A DNA stretch of 53,828 nt from a virus, in the IMG/VR virus record IMGVR_UViG_3300042332_000520, positions 1-53,828 of that record, one strand, 5' to 3'. Within the stretch, counting starts at the first letter, position 1. Every line of letters begins with the position of its first letter. The notes beneath the pieces are model-generated. The model was not told the origin of the DNA, ran no database searches, and saw only the letters and a list, made by a program, of their open reading frames with translations. A program made the position numbers and the translations under genes. This document shows, one piece after another, positions 41,994-48,470 of this stretch.

Positions 41994-42776
41994 ATGAAAA
42001 GATCACATAAAGAGCAACAGCAAAGAGTCCAGAAGGAAAAGTTCCAAAGAGTTCAATTCCCTGTACTGCATGCAATGAATGATAAACAAGGTGAATTACT
42101 AGAAGCATTAAAGTATAATACTTTAGTAGTAGCTAGAGGTAGCGCAGGTACAGGTAAGACTTTACTAGCGGTATGGCATGCTGCTAAGAAACTGCACTAT
42201 GGTGATATTAAGAAAGTTGTTCTGATCCGAGCTTACCAACCCTTAGCTGGTCGTAGCATTGGTTTCCTTCCCGGTACAGCTGAAGAGAAGCTATTGCCTT
42301 TCTATCAACAGATGATTGATTACTTTGAAGATTACTTGGGTAAAGCAACTACTGAGATTCATCTAAAAAATAAAACTATTGAGATTTGCAGTTTAGAGAC
42401 TATTCGTGGACGCAGCTGGAATGAAAGTATTATTATTGTGGATGAAAGCCAGAACTTATATGTTCCAGAGATTCAAGCATTGACTACTCGGGTTGGTAAT
42501 GACAGTCAGATCGTATTCTGTGGAGATAATACTGGACCTCAGACTGACGTTAAAAAAGGTATGGACGGTTTGACTTACTTAGAAAAAGTATGTCTAAAAT
42601 ACAATATTGATGACTGCAGTTTTACTACCTTTGGTCGTGAACACGTAGTACGCAGTGGTTTGACTAAAGAATTCGTTATTGCTTTTGAAGAAGAATTAGA
42701 GCAAGAAGTACTAGGTCAAGCTATTACACAAACATTGACTAAAGGAGTTACAAATGCAAAAGCTAAAAAATTATAA
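41994..42776 (+). CDS. phoH: PhoH-like ATPase
   Basis: 260 residues. Walker A RGSAGTGKTLLA (about 48-59), RAYQPLAGRSIGFLPGTAEEKLLPFYQQM and Walker B IIIVDESQNL (about 146-155), with QALTTRVGNDSQIVFCGDNTGPQTD. These are the PhoH-type features, known in many phages. Its cellular role there is unsettled (nucleic-acid helicase or phosphate response). The end overlaps the ClpP-like gene by 23 bases in another frame. Confidence 0.92.
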   Translation: MKRSHKEQQQRVQKEKFQRVQFPVLHAMNDKQGELLEALKYNTLVVARGSAGTGKTLLAVWHAAKKLHYGDIKKVVLIRAYQPLAGRSIGFLPGTAEEKLLPFYQQMIDYFEDYLGKATTEIHLKNKTIEICSLETIRGRSWNESIIIVDESQNLYVPEIQALTTRVGNDSQIVFCGDNTGPQTDVKKGMDGLTYLEKVCLKYNIDDCSFTTFGREHVVRSGLTKEFVIAFEEELEQEVLGQAITQTLTKGVTNAKAKKL

Positions 42777-43428
42777 AAATTTTACATTGGTTGGCAAAGC
42801 TAACGAAGATGATGACGATGAAACTCCTAGTCCTAGCAATAATAATCATCTTGCTTTCTTTCAAAGTACTCAGACTAATCGATGTATTAAAGCAGCTATT
42901 GATGAAAATGTAAGAGAGGCTAAGTATTATAGATTACTTATCCAAGCTATGGATTCATTAAGTTCTGATGATTTATTTTTACTTAGTATTAATACTTACG
43001 GTGGACACCTAGATGGTGCTATCGCTTTGATTAATGCTATGAATAATACAGAGGCTAATGTGCATTGTTCTATTGATGGAGTGGCAGCTAGTGCAGGTAG
43101 CTTAATTGCTCTTGCATCACCTAGTGTCAGCGTCAGTCCTTATGCCAGTATGATGATTCACTCAGCTACATTTGGAGCTTTTGGTAAGCAGTCTGATGTT
43201 ATCTCTCATGCTTCTTTCGTAGATAAGCAAGTCAAGAGCTTAATGTCTGATGTGTATAAGGATTTCCTTACTGATCAGGAACTGTCGGATGTATTTATGG
43301 GTAAGGAACTTTGGTTTAACTCAGAAGAAATCGTCCAGAGACTAGAACGCAGACAAGAACTGGTACTAGCACGACACAAGAAAGCTGAAAGAGAAGCTAA
43401 GAGAGCTCCGGCTAAAACTTCTAAATAA
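42754..43428 (+). CDS. ClpP-like protease
   Basis: 224 residues. SINTYGGHLDGAIALINAM and DGVAASAGSLIAL give the nucleophile Ser113, and MMIHSATFG gives His136, as in the ClpP fold; the third residue (Asp) is not clear by eye. An acidic N-terminal extension and a Lys-rich tail are unusual. It is not next to the capsid genes, so a self-standing role (proteolysis of host or phage proteins) or capsid maturation are both open. A terminator follows. Confidence 0.8.
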   Translation: MQKLKNYKNFTLVGKANEDDDDETPSPSNNNHLAFFQSTQTNRCIKAAIDENVREAKYYRLLIQAMDSLSSDDLFLLSINTYGGHLDGAIALINAMNNTEANVHCSIDGVAASAGSLIALASPSVSVSPYASMMIHSATFGAFGKQSDVISHASFVDKQVKSLMSDVYKDFLTDQELSDVFMGKELWFNSEEIVQRLERRQELVLARHKKAEREAKRAPAKTSK

Positions 43429-43446
43429 AAAATTTTTATAAGCATA

Positions 43447-43484
43447 CAAGACCCTTGGTTAACTCCTTGGGTCTTTCTTTTTTG
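43447..43484 (+). terminator. terminator of the phoH-clpP operon
   Basis: The stem AAGACCC/GGGTCTT (43448-43454 with 43469-43475) is followed by TCTTTTTT. Confidence 0.85.
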
Positions 43485-43952
43485 TACAAATGATTTATAG
43501 CCCCTATAGCGCCCTAAAGCTTTGTAGGGTTACTTTGGTATGCGATTGGTTTTTGCGCTTGCTGTACGCCCTTATAGCGCCCTTTATGCGTGTCTGATTG
43601 CAAATAACCAGTTCTACTTTTAAAAAAATTATTGTTCTTTTGTTCTTTATTACTTGTAGTTATTTTGTTTGCTATTTATATGCATTAATCCGGGTATAGG
43701 TATAAGCAATATGACAGGGGTGCTTGACGAGAGAGCACAGATATATTCTATTTATTTCTACGATCTTAAAATATCCGCATGATATTGAAGGATTCTATAT
43801 CTGATATACCACAATTCTATAACGCAAGGCTGAGGAAATTTTTTTTTAGCCTATTTTGGGTCTATAGGTTTTGCCGCTTGGGTTGTATGCCTTCCCGCAT
43901 ACTGCGAGACCTTCCGCATAATCTGCCCATTATCTGCCCGATAATCTGCCAA
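43485..43952. other. intergenic region with short repeats
   Basis: No gene of quality. Holds a 12-bp direct repeat (TATAGCGCCCT at 43505 and 43573) and three ATCTGCC units starting 43921, 43932 and 43944 (11 and 12 bp apart). No promoter is clear. The function is unknown. Confidence 0.45.
43921..43950. repeat. three helically phased ATCTGCC repeats
   Basis: ATCTGCCC, ATCTGCCC and ATCTGCC begin at 43921, 43932 and 43944, giving spacings of about one helical turn. They precede a strong bidirectional terminator, and a protein-binding array is possible. Confidence 0.5.
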
Positions 43953-43984
43953 CAAAAAACCCCGGTTTTAGGCCGGGGTTTTCT
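43953..43984. terminator. bidirectional terminator
   Basis: The stem AACCCCGG/CCGGGGTT has T/A-rich tails on both sides. It ends the leftward GP88 operon and also blocks rightward transcription. Confidence 0.85.
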
Positions 43985-43990
43985 GAGGGT

Positions 43991-44104
43991 TTAATGTCTG
44001 GTGAGCGTTCGGGCCAGTGCCGCTAGGTAAGCTGCAGCGCATACGGTAAGGACAATCGCCCATAATACGGCATACCCTGCGACGATGCATAAAATGATTG
44101 TCAT
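43991..44104 (-). CDS. putative small membrane protein
   Basis: 37 residues from ATG 44104, which overlaps the GP88 stop (ATGATGA). MTIILCIVAGYAVLWAIVLTVCAAAYLAALARTLTRH is one hydrophobic segment with a basic end, as in phage small membrane proteins. There is no clear ribosome site; translation would be coupled. Confidence is low. Confidence 0.35.
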   Translation of the reverse strand: MTIILCIVAGYAVLWAIVLTVCAAAYLAALARTLTRH

Positions 44105-44799
44105 CATGCTGCAGCTTTCTGCAGTCGTATCACTTTCTGCATTTTGCGCCCGTGGGCAGGGTAAGCTATAACGGCGGTCCCTTTGTCCCAGCATGCTCGG
44201 CATCCGTTGCATTTGCCGCCTCTGCTGTAGGCTTCGCATACGGTCACACCTTCGGGGATATCCTGCGGGTCTGCGCTTGCCGTTATTGTGCTGCCGTGAA
44301 GCCCTGCCGTAAACTCGCCCGTGATGCTATCGCTTGAAAATCGAACGCTAACATTAGGAAGGTTTTGCATGCGCTGCAATGCTGGGTGCCACTTGTCAAA
44401 CTTCATCATGCGGGTAGGTAGCCAATGCATGCACCATGGGGTTTGCTGCATCACTTGGAAAACCTTTTCCGCCAGCTTTACGCTGAAGAGGTCGCCCGAG
44501 TCCAGCCATCGAAAATAGCGGTCGTTTTGTAGGGCTTTCACCATGTCGCTAACCCAATCGGGGCGGGTCCAGTCCTCTTGGTTGTGCTGCCGTGGGGCTT
44601 TCACGTTCGGGTAATTGTAATTTCCGGTTGTTGCATAACATCCAGAGCATGCGGGGACTAGTTCTCCGCCATTGGTACGGCTTCCGGGGCATGTTGTAAG
44701 GGCTTCAAGGGACCATGAACGGATGCCGTCAAGCTTAGATGTGATGCTGATACGGGGGCCGCTGGTGGGCTTCGTGGTGGTTTTGCTGACTTTGATCAT
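44104..44799 (-). CDS. GP88-family protein, possible Fe-S or zinc protein
   Basis: 231 residues. CPG (Cys37), CSGCYA (Cys51, Cys54), NYPNVKAPRQHNQ, FRWLDSGDLFS (about 96-106), WLPTRMMKFDKW and a CNGCRAC cluster (Cys197, Cys200, Cys203) are the features of the phage GP88 domain. The HxSGD-like step and cysteine set recall radical-SAM-type or Fe-S proteins, but the CxxxCxxC signature is not clear. Its GC content is higher than the rest of the phage, suggesting exchange with another phage. AAAGG precedes ATG 44799. Confidence 0.7.
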   Translation of the reverse strand: MIKVSKTTTKPTSGPRISITSKLDGIRSWSLEALTTCPGSRTNGGELVPACSGCYATTGNYNYPNVKAPRQHNQEDWTRPDWVSDMVKALQNDRYFRWLDSGDLFSVKLAEKVFQVMQQTPWCMHWLPTRMMKFDKWHPALQRMQNLPNVSVRFSSDSITGEFTAGLHGSTITASADPQDIPEGVTVCEAYSRGGKCNGCRACWDKGTAVIAYPAHGRKMQKVIRLQKAAA

Positions 44800-44828
44800 G
44801 TTGTGACCTTTGGTTGTCTACTGGTGGG

Positions 44829-45041
44829 TTATGCGGTGGCGGTGTCTTGCTCGCTCATTCGCTGCAGCTGGCCGTGTGCGGTGTCGATTGCGTCCTGCTT
44901 GTCTTCTGTGTGGTAGTCGGAATTTTGCAAGTGCTGACCGGCTTTATAGAATTTAACCCGGTATTCGTTCCAGTCGGTGTCCTTGTAGATTTTGGCGGTT
45001 GTTTCGGCTGCTGCTTTGTGGATGGTGTTAATGAGGCGCAT
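44829..45041 (-). CDS. small conserved phage hypothetical protein
   Basis: 70 residues. NEYRVKFYKAGQHLQNSDYHTEDKQDAIDTAHGQLQ is a recognisable pattern (YRVxFY...DYxTxDKxDAxDTA) of uncharacterised phage proteins. High GC as in the GP88 gene. No strong ribosome site is seen at ATG 45041. Function unknown. Confidence 0.5.
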   Translation of the reverse strand: MRLINTIHKAAAETTAKIYKDTDWNEYRVKFYKAGQHLQNSDYHTEDKQDAIDTAHGQLQRMSEQDTATA

Positions 45042-45074
45042 GGTTAGGCTTTCAAGGTTTGAGGGGGTGATGGT

Positions 45075-45095
45075 ACCCCGGTGGTTTTCCGGGGT
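45075..45095. terminator. GC-rich hairpin without U-tract
   Basis: Perfect ACCCCGG/CCGGGGT arms with a 7-base loop between the genes at 45108 and 45041. No following U-run, so a pause or processing site is as likely as termination. Confidence 0.45.
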
Positions 45096-45107
45096 CTTGG
45101 TGGTGGT

Positions 45108-45335
45108 TTAACGGGCGAATTTAACGGCGAATTGTCTCAGCTGGGCGGTGCATGCGTTGCGGATTTTCTGGTGGTGCTGACTGGTGTTGTAGTGCATCAC
45201 CTGAGTGCCTGCCTTAGTGGTTCCCAGATACTGGCCTTTCACGCCGTCCAGCTGCTGCACCCATTGGCCCGGTTTTGTATTGGCGGGGATATCGGCGAAG
45301 GTGGAAACCTGAATTGTTTTGGTGTACTTTTGCAT
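45108..45335 (-). CDS. small hypothetical protein
   Basis: 75 residues from ATG 45335, preceded by AAAGG inside a copy of the GAAAACAAAGGT-like motif; the longer frame to 45473 runs through another gene and the motif. Reads MQKYTKTIQVSTFADIPANTKPGQWVQQLDGVKGQYLGTTKAG, a small beta-rich protein with a basic C-terminus. Function unknown. Confidence 0.5.
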   Translation of the reverse strand: MQKYTKTIQVSTFADIPANTKPGQWVQQLDGVKGQYLGTTKAGTQVMHYNTSQHHQKIRNACTAQLRQFAVKFAR

Positions 45336-45361
45336 GATAGTGTTACCTTTTGTTTTCAAAT

Positions 45362-45448
45362 TTAGATGAAGTGGCTGATCAAGGGGAGAATTGCAAACCA
45401 GAGTATTACATTTGCGAGAATGAGGATTTGATTGTCTGACATTTTCAT
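45362..45448 (-). CDS. 28-residue membrane peptide
   Basis: Short frame from ATG 45448 (or the in-frame ATG 45442), preceded by GGAG, ending TAA at 45362. Sequence: a polar start then ILILANVILWFAILPLISHF, a single hydrophobic segment. The ribosome site, size and membrane character agree with small phage membrane proteins. It overlaps a copy of the p-oriented motif. Confidence 0.5.
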   Translation of the reverse strand: MKMSDNQILILANVILWFAILPLISHFI

Positions 45449-45457
45449 TTTCTCCAG

Positions 45458-45598
45458 TTAATAAATAATCCATTGATTTTTAATGCGGCAAAATCTAGAA
45501 ATCTTGCCATTATTAGAAAATCCTAAGCATGAAAATTCTAGGCGTTCTCTAATGGCTTGAATTAATGCATTTTCTGATTCTAATTTGAAATTCATCAT
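45458..45598 (-). CDS. small hypothetical protein
   Basis: 46 residues from ATG 45598, with AAAGG upstream in the repeat motif; longer frames start in the hairpin. MMNFKLESENALIQAIRERLEFSC, then basic. No family. The motif directly upstream carries its ribosome site, suggesting control. Confidence 0.4.
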   Translation of the reverse strand: MMNFKLESENALIQAIRERLEFSCLGFSNNGKISRFCRIKNQWIIY

Positions 45599-45619
45599 TT
45601 TGTGAACCTTTGTTTTCAA

Positions 45620-45668
45620 GAGTTTTGGGGTAGTGTATACCTTTGTTCGCATACACTATAGAAAACTC
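45620..45668. repeat. long hairpin with repeat motif in its loop
   Basis: Outer arms GAGTTTT/AAAACTC and inner arms TAGTGTAT (45631-45638) with ATACACTA (45651-45658) enclose a 12-base loop ACCTTTGTTCGC; its complement holds GAACAAAGGT, the repeat core. Could fold in RNA or single-stranded DNA. Confidence 0.65.
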
Positions 45669-45901
45669 TCAATTTTTAATGAACTGTGAACCTTTGTTTT
45701 AAGGTTCTGAGGGCCAGTCCGATCACTGCCGCCATGTGTTCAATTATATCGGGTAATGTGTTGTTTTGACGCAACAATGCATTTATTTTTATAGGATAAA
45801 CCCTATGTAAACTTCTGTTTTCAATTTTGGGTTATTTCCTGCCTTATATAGAGGAAAGTGAACCCTGCATTTTGAGAACTTCTGTTTTCAACTGTAAAAA
45901 G

Positions 45902-45970
45902 TTATCCACATGTTATTAGTCTTATATAAGAGTTAAAATTGTGGATAACTATAACTAGTGCTGTGGATAA
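45902..45970. repeat. three DnaA boxes around an AT-rich stretch
   Basis: TTATCCACA at 45902-45910, its complement TGTGGATAA at 45940-45948 and again at 45962-45970. The first two, in opposite orientation, flank 29 bases that are strongly AT-rich and include CTTATATAAG. Confidence 0.8.
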
Positions 45971-46171
45971 CTTTTTCTGAGGGGGTAGGTGCTGCGGGTG
46001 CTTTGTGGGCCTTGCTGGTCGTTCTAGAGCGTTCTAGCGGCATGTCTTTTCATACAGTATTCATTTTGGGCGTGTAATACTGGCACGGTTTTTGCGGTTG
46101 TAAACTTTTGTTTCTCATTTATTATTGCAAACAAAATAGTTACATTTCCAGCTGATGCATAAATTGTAACA

Positions 46172-46312
46172 AAATGTAACAGTGTCAGCTTCATGTAAGC
46201 TTCGCATGCTAGGTCCAGGATGTAGTACTTTTGTTTCTTATAGCATTTTGTGAACCAGAGTATTACATTGTAAGGTTTGCGTAAATTGTAACCAATTGTA
46301 ACAAATTGTAAC
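46172..46312. repeat. AATTGTAAC repeats
   Basis: AATTGTAAC at 46172, 46284, 46294 and 46304, with a variant at 46182. The last three are exactly 10 bp apart. They lie between inverted motif copies and next to the DnaA boxes. Confidence 0.75.
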
Positions 46313-46406
46313 TGTAAGCTTCTTGTAAGGTTTCTGTGCTAATACTGGGTTTTCATACAGTAGTACCTTGGTTTCTCATATGGATTTGAAAACAAAATAG
46401 TTACAT

Positions 46407-46490
46407 TGTGGATAAACCTGTGGATAACCTGTGGATATGTGGATAACCCTGTGCATAACCTGTGGATAACTCGGGATAACCTGTGGATAA
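46407..46490 (+). repeat. tandem DnaA-box array, candidate origin or DnaA titration site
   Basis: Six exact TTATNCACA boxes (reverse-oriented) start at 46407, 46419, 46438, 46450, 46461 and 46482; degenerate boxes lie at 46430 and 46471. Spacing is mostly 10-12 bp, all in one orientation. Dense helically phased DnaA sites are typical of oriC, plasmid oris or datA-like loci. Confidence 0.85.
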
Positions 46491-46614
46491 CTCAAAATGA
46501 GTACTTTGGTTCTCAAATCGCCCAAAATCCATTAGTTTTGAGCATTTTATTTCCGTAGACCCCCAAGGGTTTTTTAGTCAAAAATTTTCTGCACCTCCCT
46601 ATGGGTTTTTAAAA

Positions 46615-46650
46615 CAGAAAAACCACCAAGGATTTCTCCAAGGTGGTCTA
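46615..46650 (-). terminator. terminator after the 46668 gene
   Basis: ACCACC/GGTGGT arms (46622-46627 with 46642-46647), loop with an inner pair, and TTTTT on the minus strand. Confidence 0.78.
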
Positions 46651-46667
46651 GGGGTTTTTAGTTCAGT

Positions 46668-47090
46668 TTAATTCTTGAATTGATAGGGTTTATTCCAACG
46701 ACCAAGACGCATACTAACATAATAAGCGCAATGGAAATAATCAGTCATGAGATCAGATTTATCCCAATGATCAACCATCATGATAGCCTTGGCTTTCTCC
46801 AGATACTCCAGAGCTTTACCTTCAAAAGAGCTGTCAAGAAAATAGTGATTGATATTGATATTGCCAGTTTCTTTTGCATAGCTGATTACAGCCTCAATAT
46901 CACGCAATGAACGCTTAGTTGTAATGGTATTAGCAAAGCTTTGAATGAAGTCAATACTGCCTTCTGAAACGGTCAAGCACAGTTGACTACCACCTTTACC
47001 TGACAATGTAGCCTTAACACCGTACTCTTTGTTCAAAGCCTTCAAAGCAATACGAGCTTTGTTGATGGTTTCTTCGGTAACGTAAGCCAT
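46668..47090 (-). CDS. conserved phage hypothetical (LPD29-like)
   Basis: Start ATG 47090 with AAGGAA six bases upstream. 140 residues. AYVTEETINKARIALKALNKEYGVKATLSGKGGSQLCLTVSEGSIDFI and HWDKSDLMTDYFHCAYYVSMRLGRWNKPY resemble a polyvalent-protein-associated domain found in phages. Position: last in the leftward early-type gene run. Function unknown. Confidence 0.6.
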   Translation of the reverse strand: MAYVTEETINKARIALKALNKEYGVKATLSGKGGSQLCLTVSEGSIDFIQSFANTITTKRSLRDIEAVISYAKETGNININHYFLDSSFEGKALEYLEKAKAIMMVDHWDKSDLMTDYFHCAYYVSMRLGRWNKPYQFKN

Positions 47091-47152
47091 GATGATTTCC
47101 TTGATGAACAATCCTGATAAGGGTTGTGATTTTGTTTGGTTGGTATGCCTAG

Positions 47153-47182
47153 ATTATAGCACAACTTTGCCAGTTTTATCAA
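47153..47182 (-). promoter_or_regulatory. promoter of the 46668 gene, leader class A
   Basis: TTGATA (47182-47177), an 18-bp spacer and TGCTATAAT (TATAAT at 47158-47153), overlapping the end of the 47154 gene. Leader starts CTAGGCATACCAACCAA. Confidence 0.7.
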
Positions 47183-47384
47183 CAACGCACAATTTTCTTA
47201 CGTTGCTACCTTTTTGTTTCCACAGCTCATACATTGCACGACTGATGGCATGACCTAAGATACTGATGCGAGTTTCACGGGTAGGATGTGTAACCATAAC
47301 TAGGTCTAATTCGATTCTTTTAAAACGAGCAATTTTGATTGCTTGATCAAGTTGAATCTCATACTGAAGGCGAAGATTGTGCAT
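47154..47384 (-). CDS. small hypothetical protein
   Basis: 76 residues, basic, with AAGGAA before ATG 47384. MHNLRLQYEIQLDQAIKIARFKRIELDLV... no recognised domain. Own promoter at 47393-47419. Function unknown. Confidence 0.55.
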   Translation of the reverse strand: MHNLRLQYEIQLDQAIKIARFKRIELDLVMVTHPTRETRISILGHAISRAMYELWKQKGSNVRKLCVVDKTGKVVL

Positions 47385-47392
47385 AAATTTCC

Positions 47393-47419
47393 TTGGTTGG
47401 TATGCCTAGATTATATCAC
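47393..47419 (-). promoter_or_regulatory. promoter of the 47154 gene, leader class A
   Basis: Extended -10 TGATATAAT (TATAAT at 47415-47410) and leader CTAGGCATACCAACCAAGG, the same as upstream of the 46668 gene. The -35 is weak. Confidence 0.6.
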
Positions 47420-47586
47420 AATTCTCCACCAGCCATATAAGCCAATGTAAAATCTTCAATTTCTTCCTTTGTTGCCCATTTAAGACTCATTATATGCTCT
47501 TCTGACAATACCATCAGAAAGTGCTCCATTCTGTGTTTAGCACAACTAAGAAAGAACGGGTTGTGCATTTTACTATACAAGTTCAT
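47416..47586 (-). CDS. 56-residue hypothetical protein
   Basis: Short gene: ATG 47586 overlaps the upstream stop (ATGA), ending TGA at 47416. Codes MNLYSKMHNPFFLSCAKHRM...EEIEDFTLAYMAGGEL, with no stop in 56 codons. Coupled translation supports it; the ribosome site is weak. Function unknown. Confidence 0.55.
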   Translation of the reverse strand: MNLYSKMHNPFFLSCAKHRMEHFLMVLSEEHIMSLKWATKEEIEDFTLAYMAGGEL

Positions 47587-47831
47587 ACGCTTACCATCAT
47601 CTGAGCTTCTGTTACAAACTTTTCATCAACAAGGAAATGGTCCCCAATCTCTCGCAGTTCATCATTCACATAAGTAGGAGAATCACTCAGGATGCTGTGC
47701 TGGATAGCTCCACCGTACTTTACACGAGTCTCCATGACCGTACCAGTGACCCATGCTTGATCAAGATACTTGGCAATGACCCATTGACCTTTACGATCAA
47801 AATTAGAACCTGCATTGAATTTGCATTTCAT
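47583..47831 (-). CDS. small hypothetical protein
   Basis: 82 residues with GGAG before ATG 47831. WVIAKYLDQAWVTGTVMETRVKYGGAIQHSILSDSPTYVNDELREIGDHFLV suggests a small beta protein. Preceded by a promoter of the shared cassette. Function unknown. Confidence 0.6.
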   Translation of the reverse strand: MKCKFNAGSNFDRKGQWVIAKYLDQAWVTGTVMETRVKYGGAIQHSILSDSPTYVNDELREIGDHFLVDEKFVTEAQMMVSV

Positions 47832-47840
47832 TGTATACTC

Positions 47841-47868
47841 CAGTTGTTGAAGCCTAGATTATATCACA
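47841..47868 (-). promoter_or_regulatory. shared promoter-leader cassette (class B)
   Basis: TGTGATATAAT (TATAAT at 47863-47858) followed by CTAGGCTTCAACAAC and GGAG of the next gene. Confidence 0.65.
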
Positions 47869-48037
47869 AGTTTTGAGGTGCTAGTGGAGTATCACCTGTT
47901 CTATCGCAATATTTTATGCAGTCTTCTTTTGTATTAAAACGCATGACGGATAGATGACCTTTTGGATTATAAGCTGTCCATTTTGTCGCATGATATAGTA
48001 CAGGTAATCCTGCTTTTTGTTGATGCCAATTATTCAT
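47864..48037 (-). CDS. small hypothetical protein
   Basis: Start ATG 48037, preceded by AGGTGG; longer frames lie in the upstream gene. 57 residues: MNNWHQQKAGLPVLYHATKWTAYNPKGHLSVMRFNTKEDCIKYCDRTGD. No domain recognised. The YHATKW motif is reminiscent of small phage proteins. Confidence 0.5.
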   Translation of the reverse strand: MNNWHQQKAGLPVLYHATKWTAYNPKGHLSVMRFNTKEDCIKYCDRTGDTPLAPQNL

Positions 48038-48038
48038 A

Positions 48039-48206
48039 TCACACCACCTGATTAAAACATTGCAAGGAATCAAAATCTGAACCATGATCAACATTTAGAT
48101 CACGATATACCCATGAATAGTACACTGTATCACGAGTTTGTTCATCATCATACGAACAGATATCGATTACGATACCATATTGCAAATAGATTAGATAGTA
48201 TTTCAT
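48039..48206 (-). CDS. 55-residue hypothetical protein
   Basis: ATG 48206 to TGA 48039, 55 codons with no stop. It precedes the next gene by one base (TGATATG). Sequence: KYYLIYLQYGIVIDICSYDDEQTRDTVYYSWVYRDLNVDHG. The leader carries the shared cassette at 48214-48243. Function unknown. Confidence 0.55.
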   Translation of the reverse strand: MKYYLIYLQYGIVIDICSYDDEQTRDTVYYSWVYRDLNVDHGSDFDSLQCFNQVV

Positions 48207-48213
48207 GTTAGTC

Positions 48214-48243
48214 TTTCAGTTGTTGAAGCCTGTATTGTATCAC
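48214..48243 (-). promoter_or_regulatory. shared promoter-leader cassette (class B)
   Basis: TGTGATACAAT (TACAAT at 48239-48234), then ACAGGCTTCAACAAC before the 48039 gene. Confidence 0.62.
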
Positions 48244-48431
48244 AATTGATCGTTGATTTCGTAAGGGCTAATGCAATCACCATAAATATCTAGCAAGATT
48301 TTATTTTTGGTTTGAACTTGCATTCGTTGATCATACACCCCATGAAGATCAGAACATTCACCACAAGTCCAAACAATACTTGCATTGTACTTTTCCAATA
48401 GTGCTTTCAATTCATTTGCAAAATCGTTCAT
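48240..48431 (-). CDS. small hypothetical protein
   Basis: 63 residues, GGAG before ATG 48431. Contains WTCGECSDLHG with two cysteines spaced CxxC, perhaps metal-binding. Function unknown. Confidence 0.55.
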   Translation of the reverse strand: MNDFANELKALLEKYNASIVWTCGECSDLHGVYDQRMQVQTKNKILLDIYGDCISPYEINDQL

Positions 48432-48439
48432 TGTATTCT

Positions 48440-48466
48440 CCGTTGTTGAAGGCTAGATTGTAGCAG
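48440..48466 (-). promoter_or_regulatory. shared promoter-leader cassette (class B)
   Basis: TGCTACAAT (TACAAT at 48462-48457), leader CTAGCCTTCAACAAC and GGAG. Confidence 0.62.
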
Positions 48467-48470
48467 CTTT

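Larger units (their letters stand above)
45345..46517. repeat. dispersed inverted motif array (GAAAACAAAGGT-like)
   Basis: Ten leftward copies (around 45345, 45605, 45638, 45689, 45809, 45877, 46102, 46225, 46363, 46501) and four rightward copies (45393, 46127, 46250, 46388) of a 16-18-bp motif, core GAAAACAAAAG(G)T. Copies at 46102/46127, 46225/46250 and 46363/46388 form inverted pairs of constant layout. Some copies near genes contain the ribosome site AAAGG. Confidence 0.6.
45669..46614. other. gene-poor replication-like region
   Basis: About 950 bases without a credible gene on either strand. Holds DnaA boxes, AATTGTAAC repeats, inverted motif copies, and a duplicated TTTTCATACAGTA segment (46047 and 46349). 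Rightward end has weak hairpins (46560-46575) before a leftward terminator. Confidence 0.6.

Noticed and set aside
42754-43428. Prohead protease of the capsid module
   Set aside because: An XkdF-like protease already lies beside the scaffold gene; the ClpP-like gene is in a separate operon, so I leave its role open.
44814-45047. Plus-strand frame of 77 residues
   Set aside because: Hydrophobic, cysteine/valine-rich reading of the opposite strand of a minus gene with a recognisable conserved pattern.
46407-46490. Satellite repeat of no function
   Set aside because: The unit matches the DnaA consensus, is degenerate between copies, and keeps the box while the gaps vary.
43485-46667. Integrated mobile element or prophage attachment site
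   Set aside because: No integrase, transposase, terminal inverted repeats or tRNA-derived core site is seen in or beside the region.
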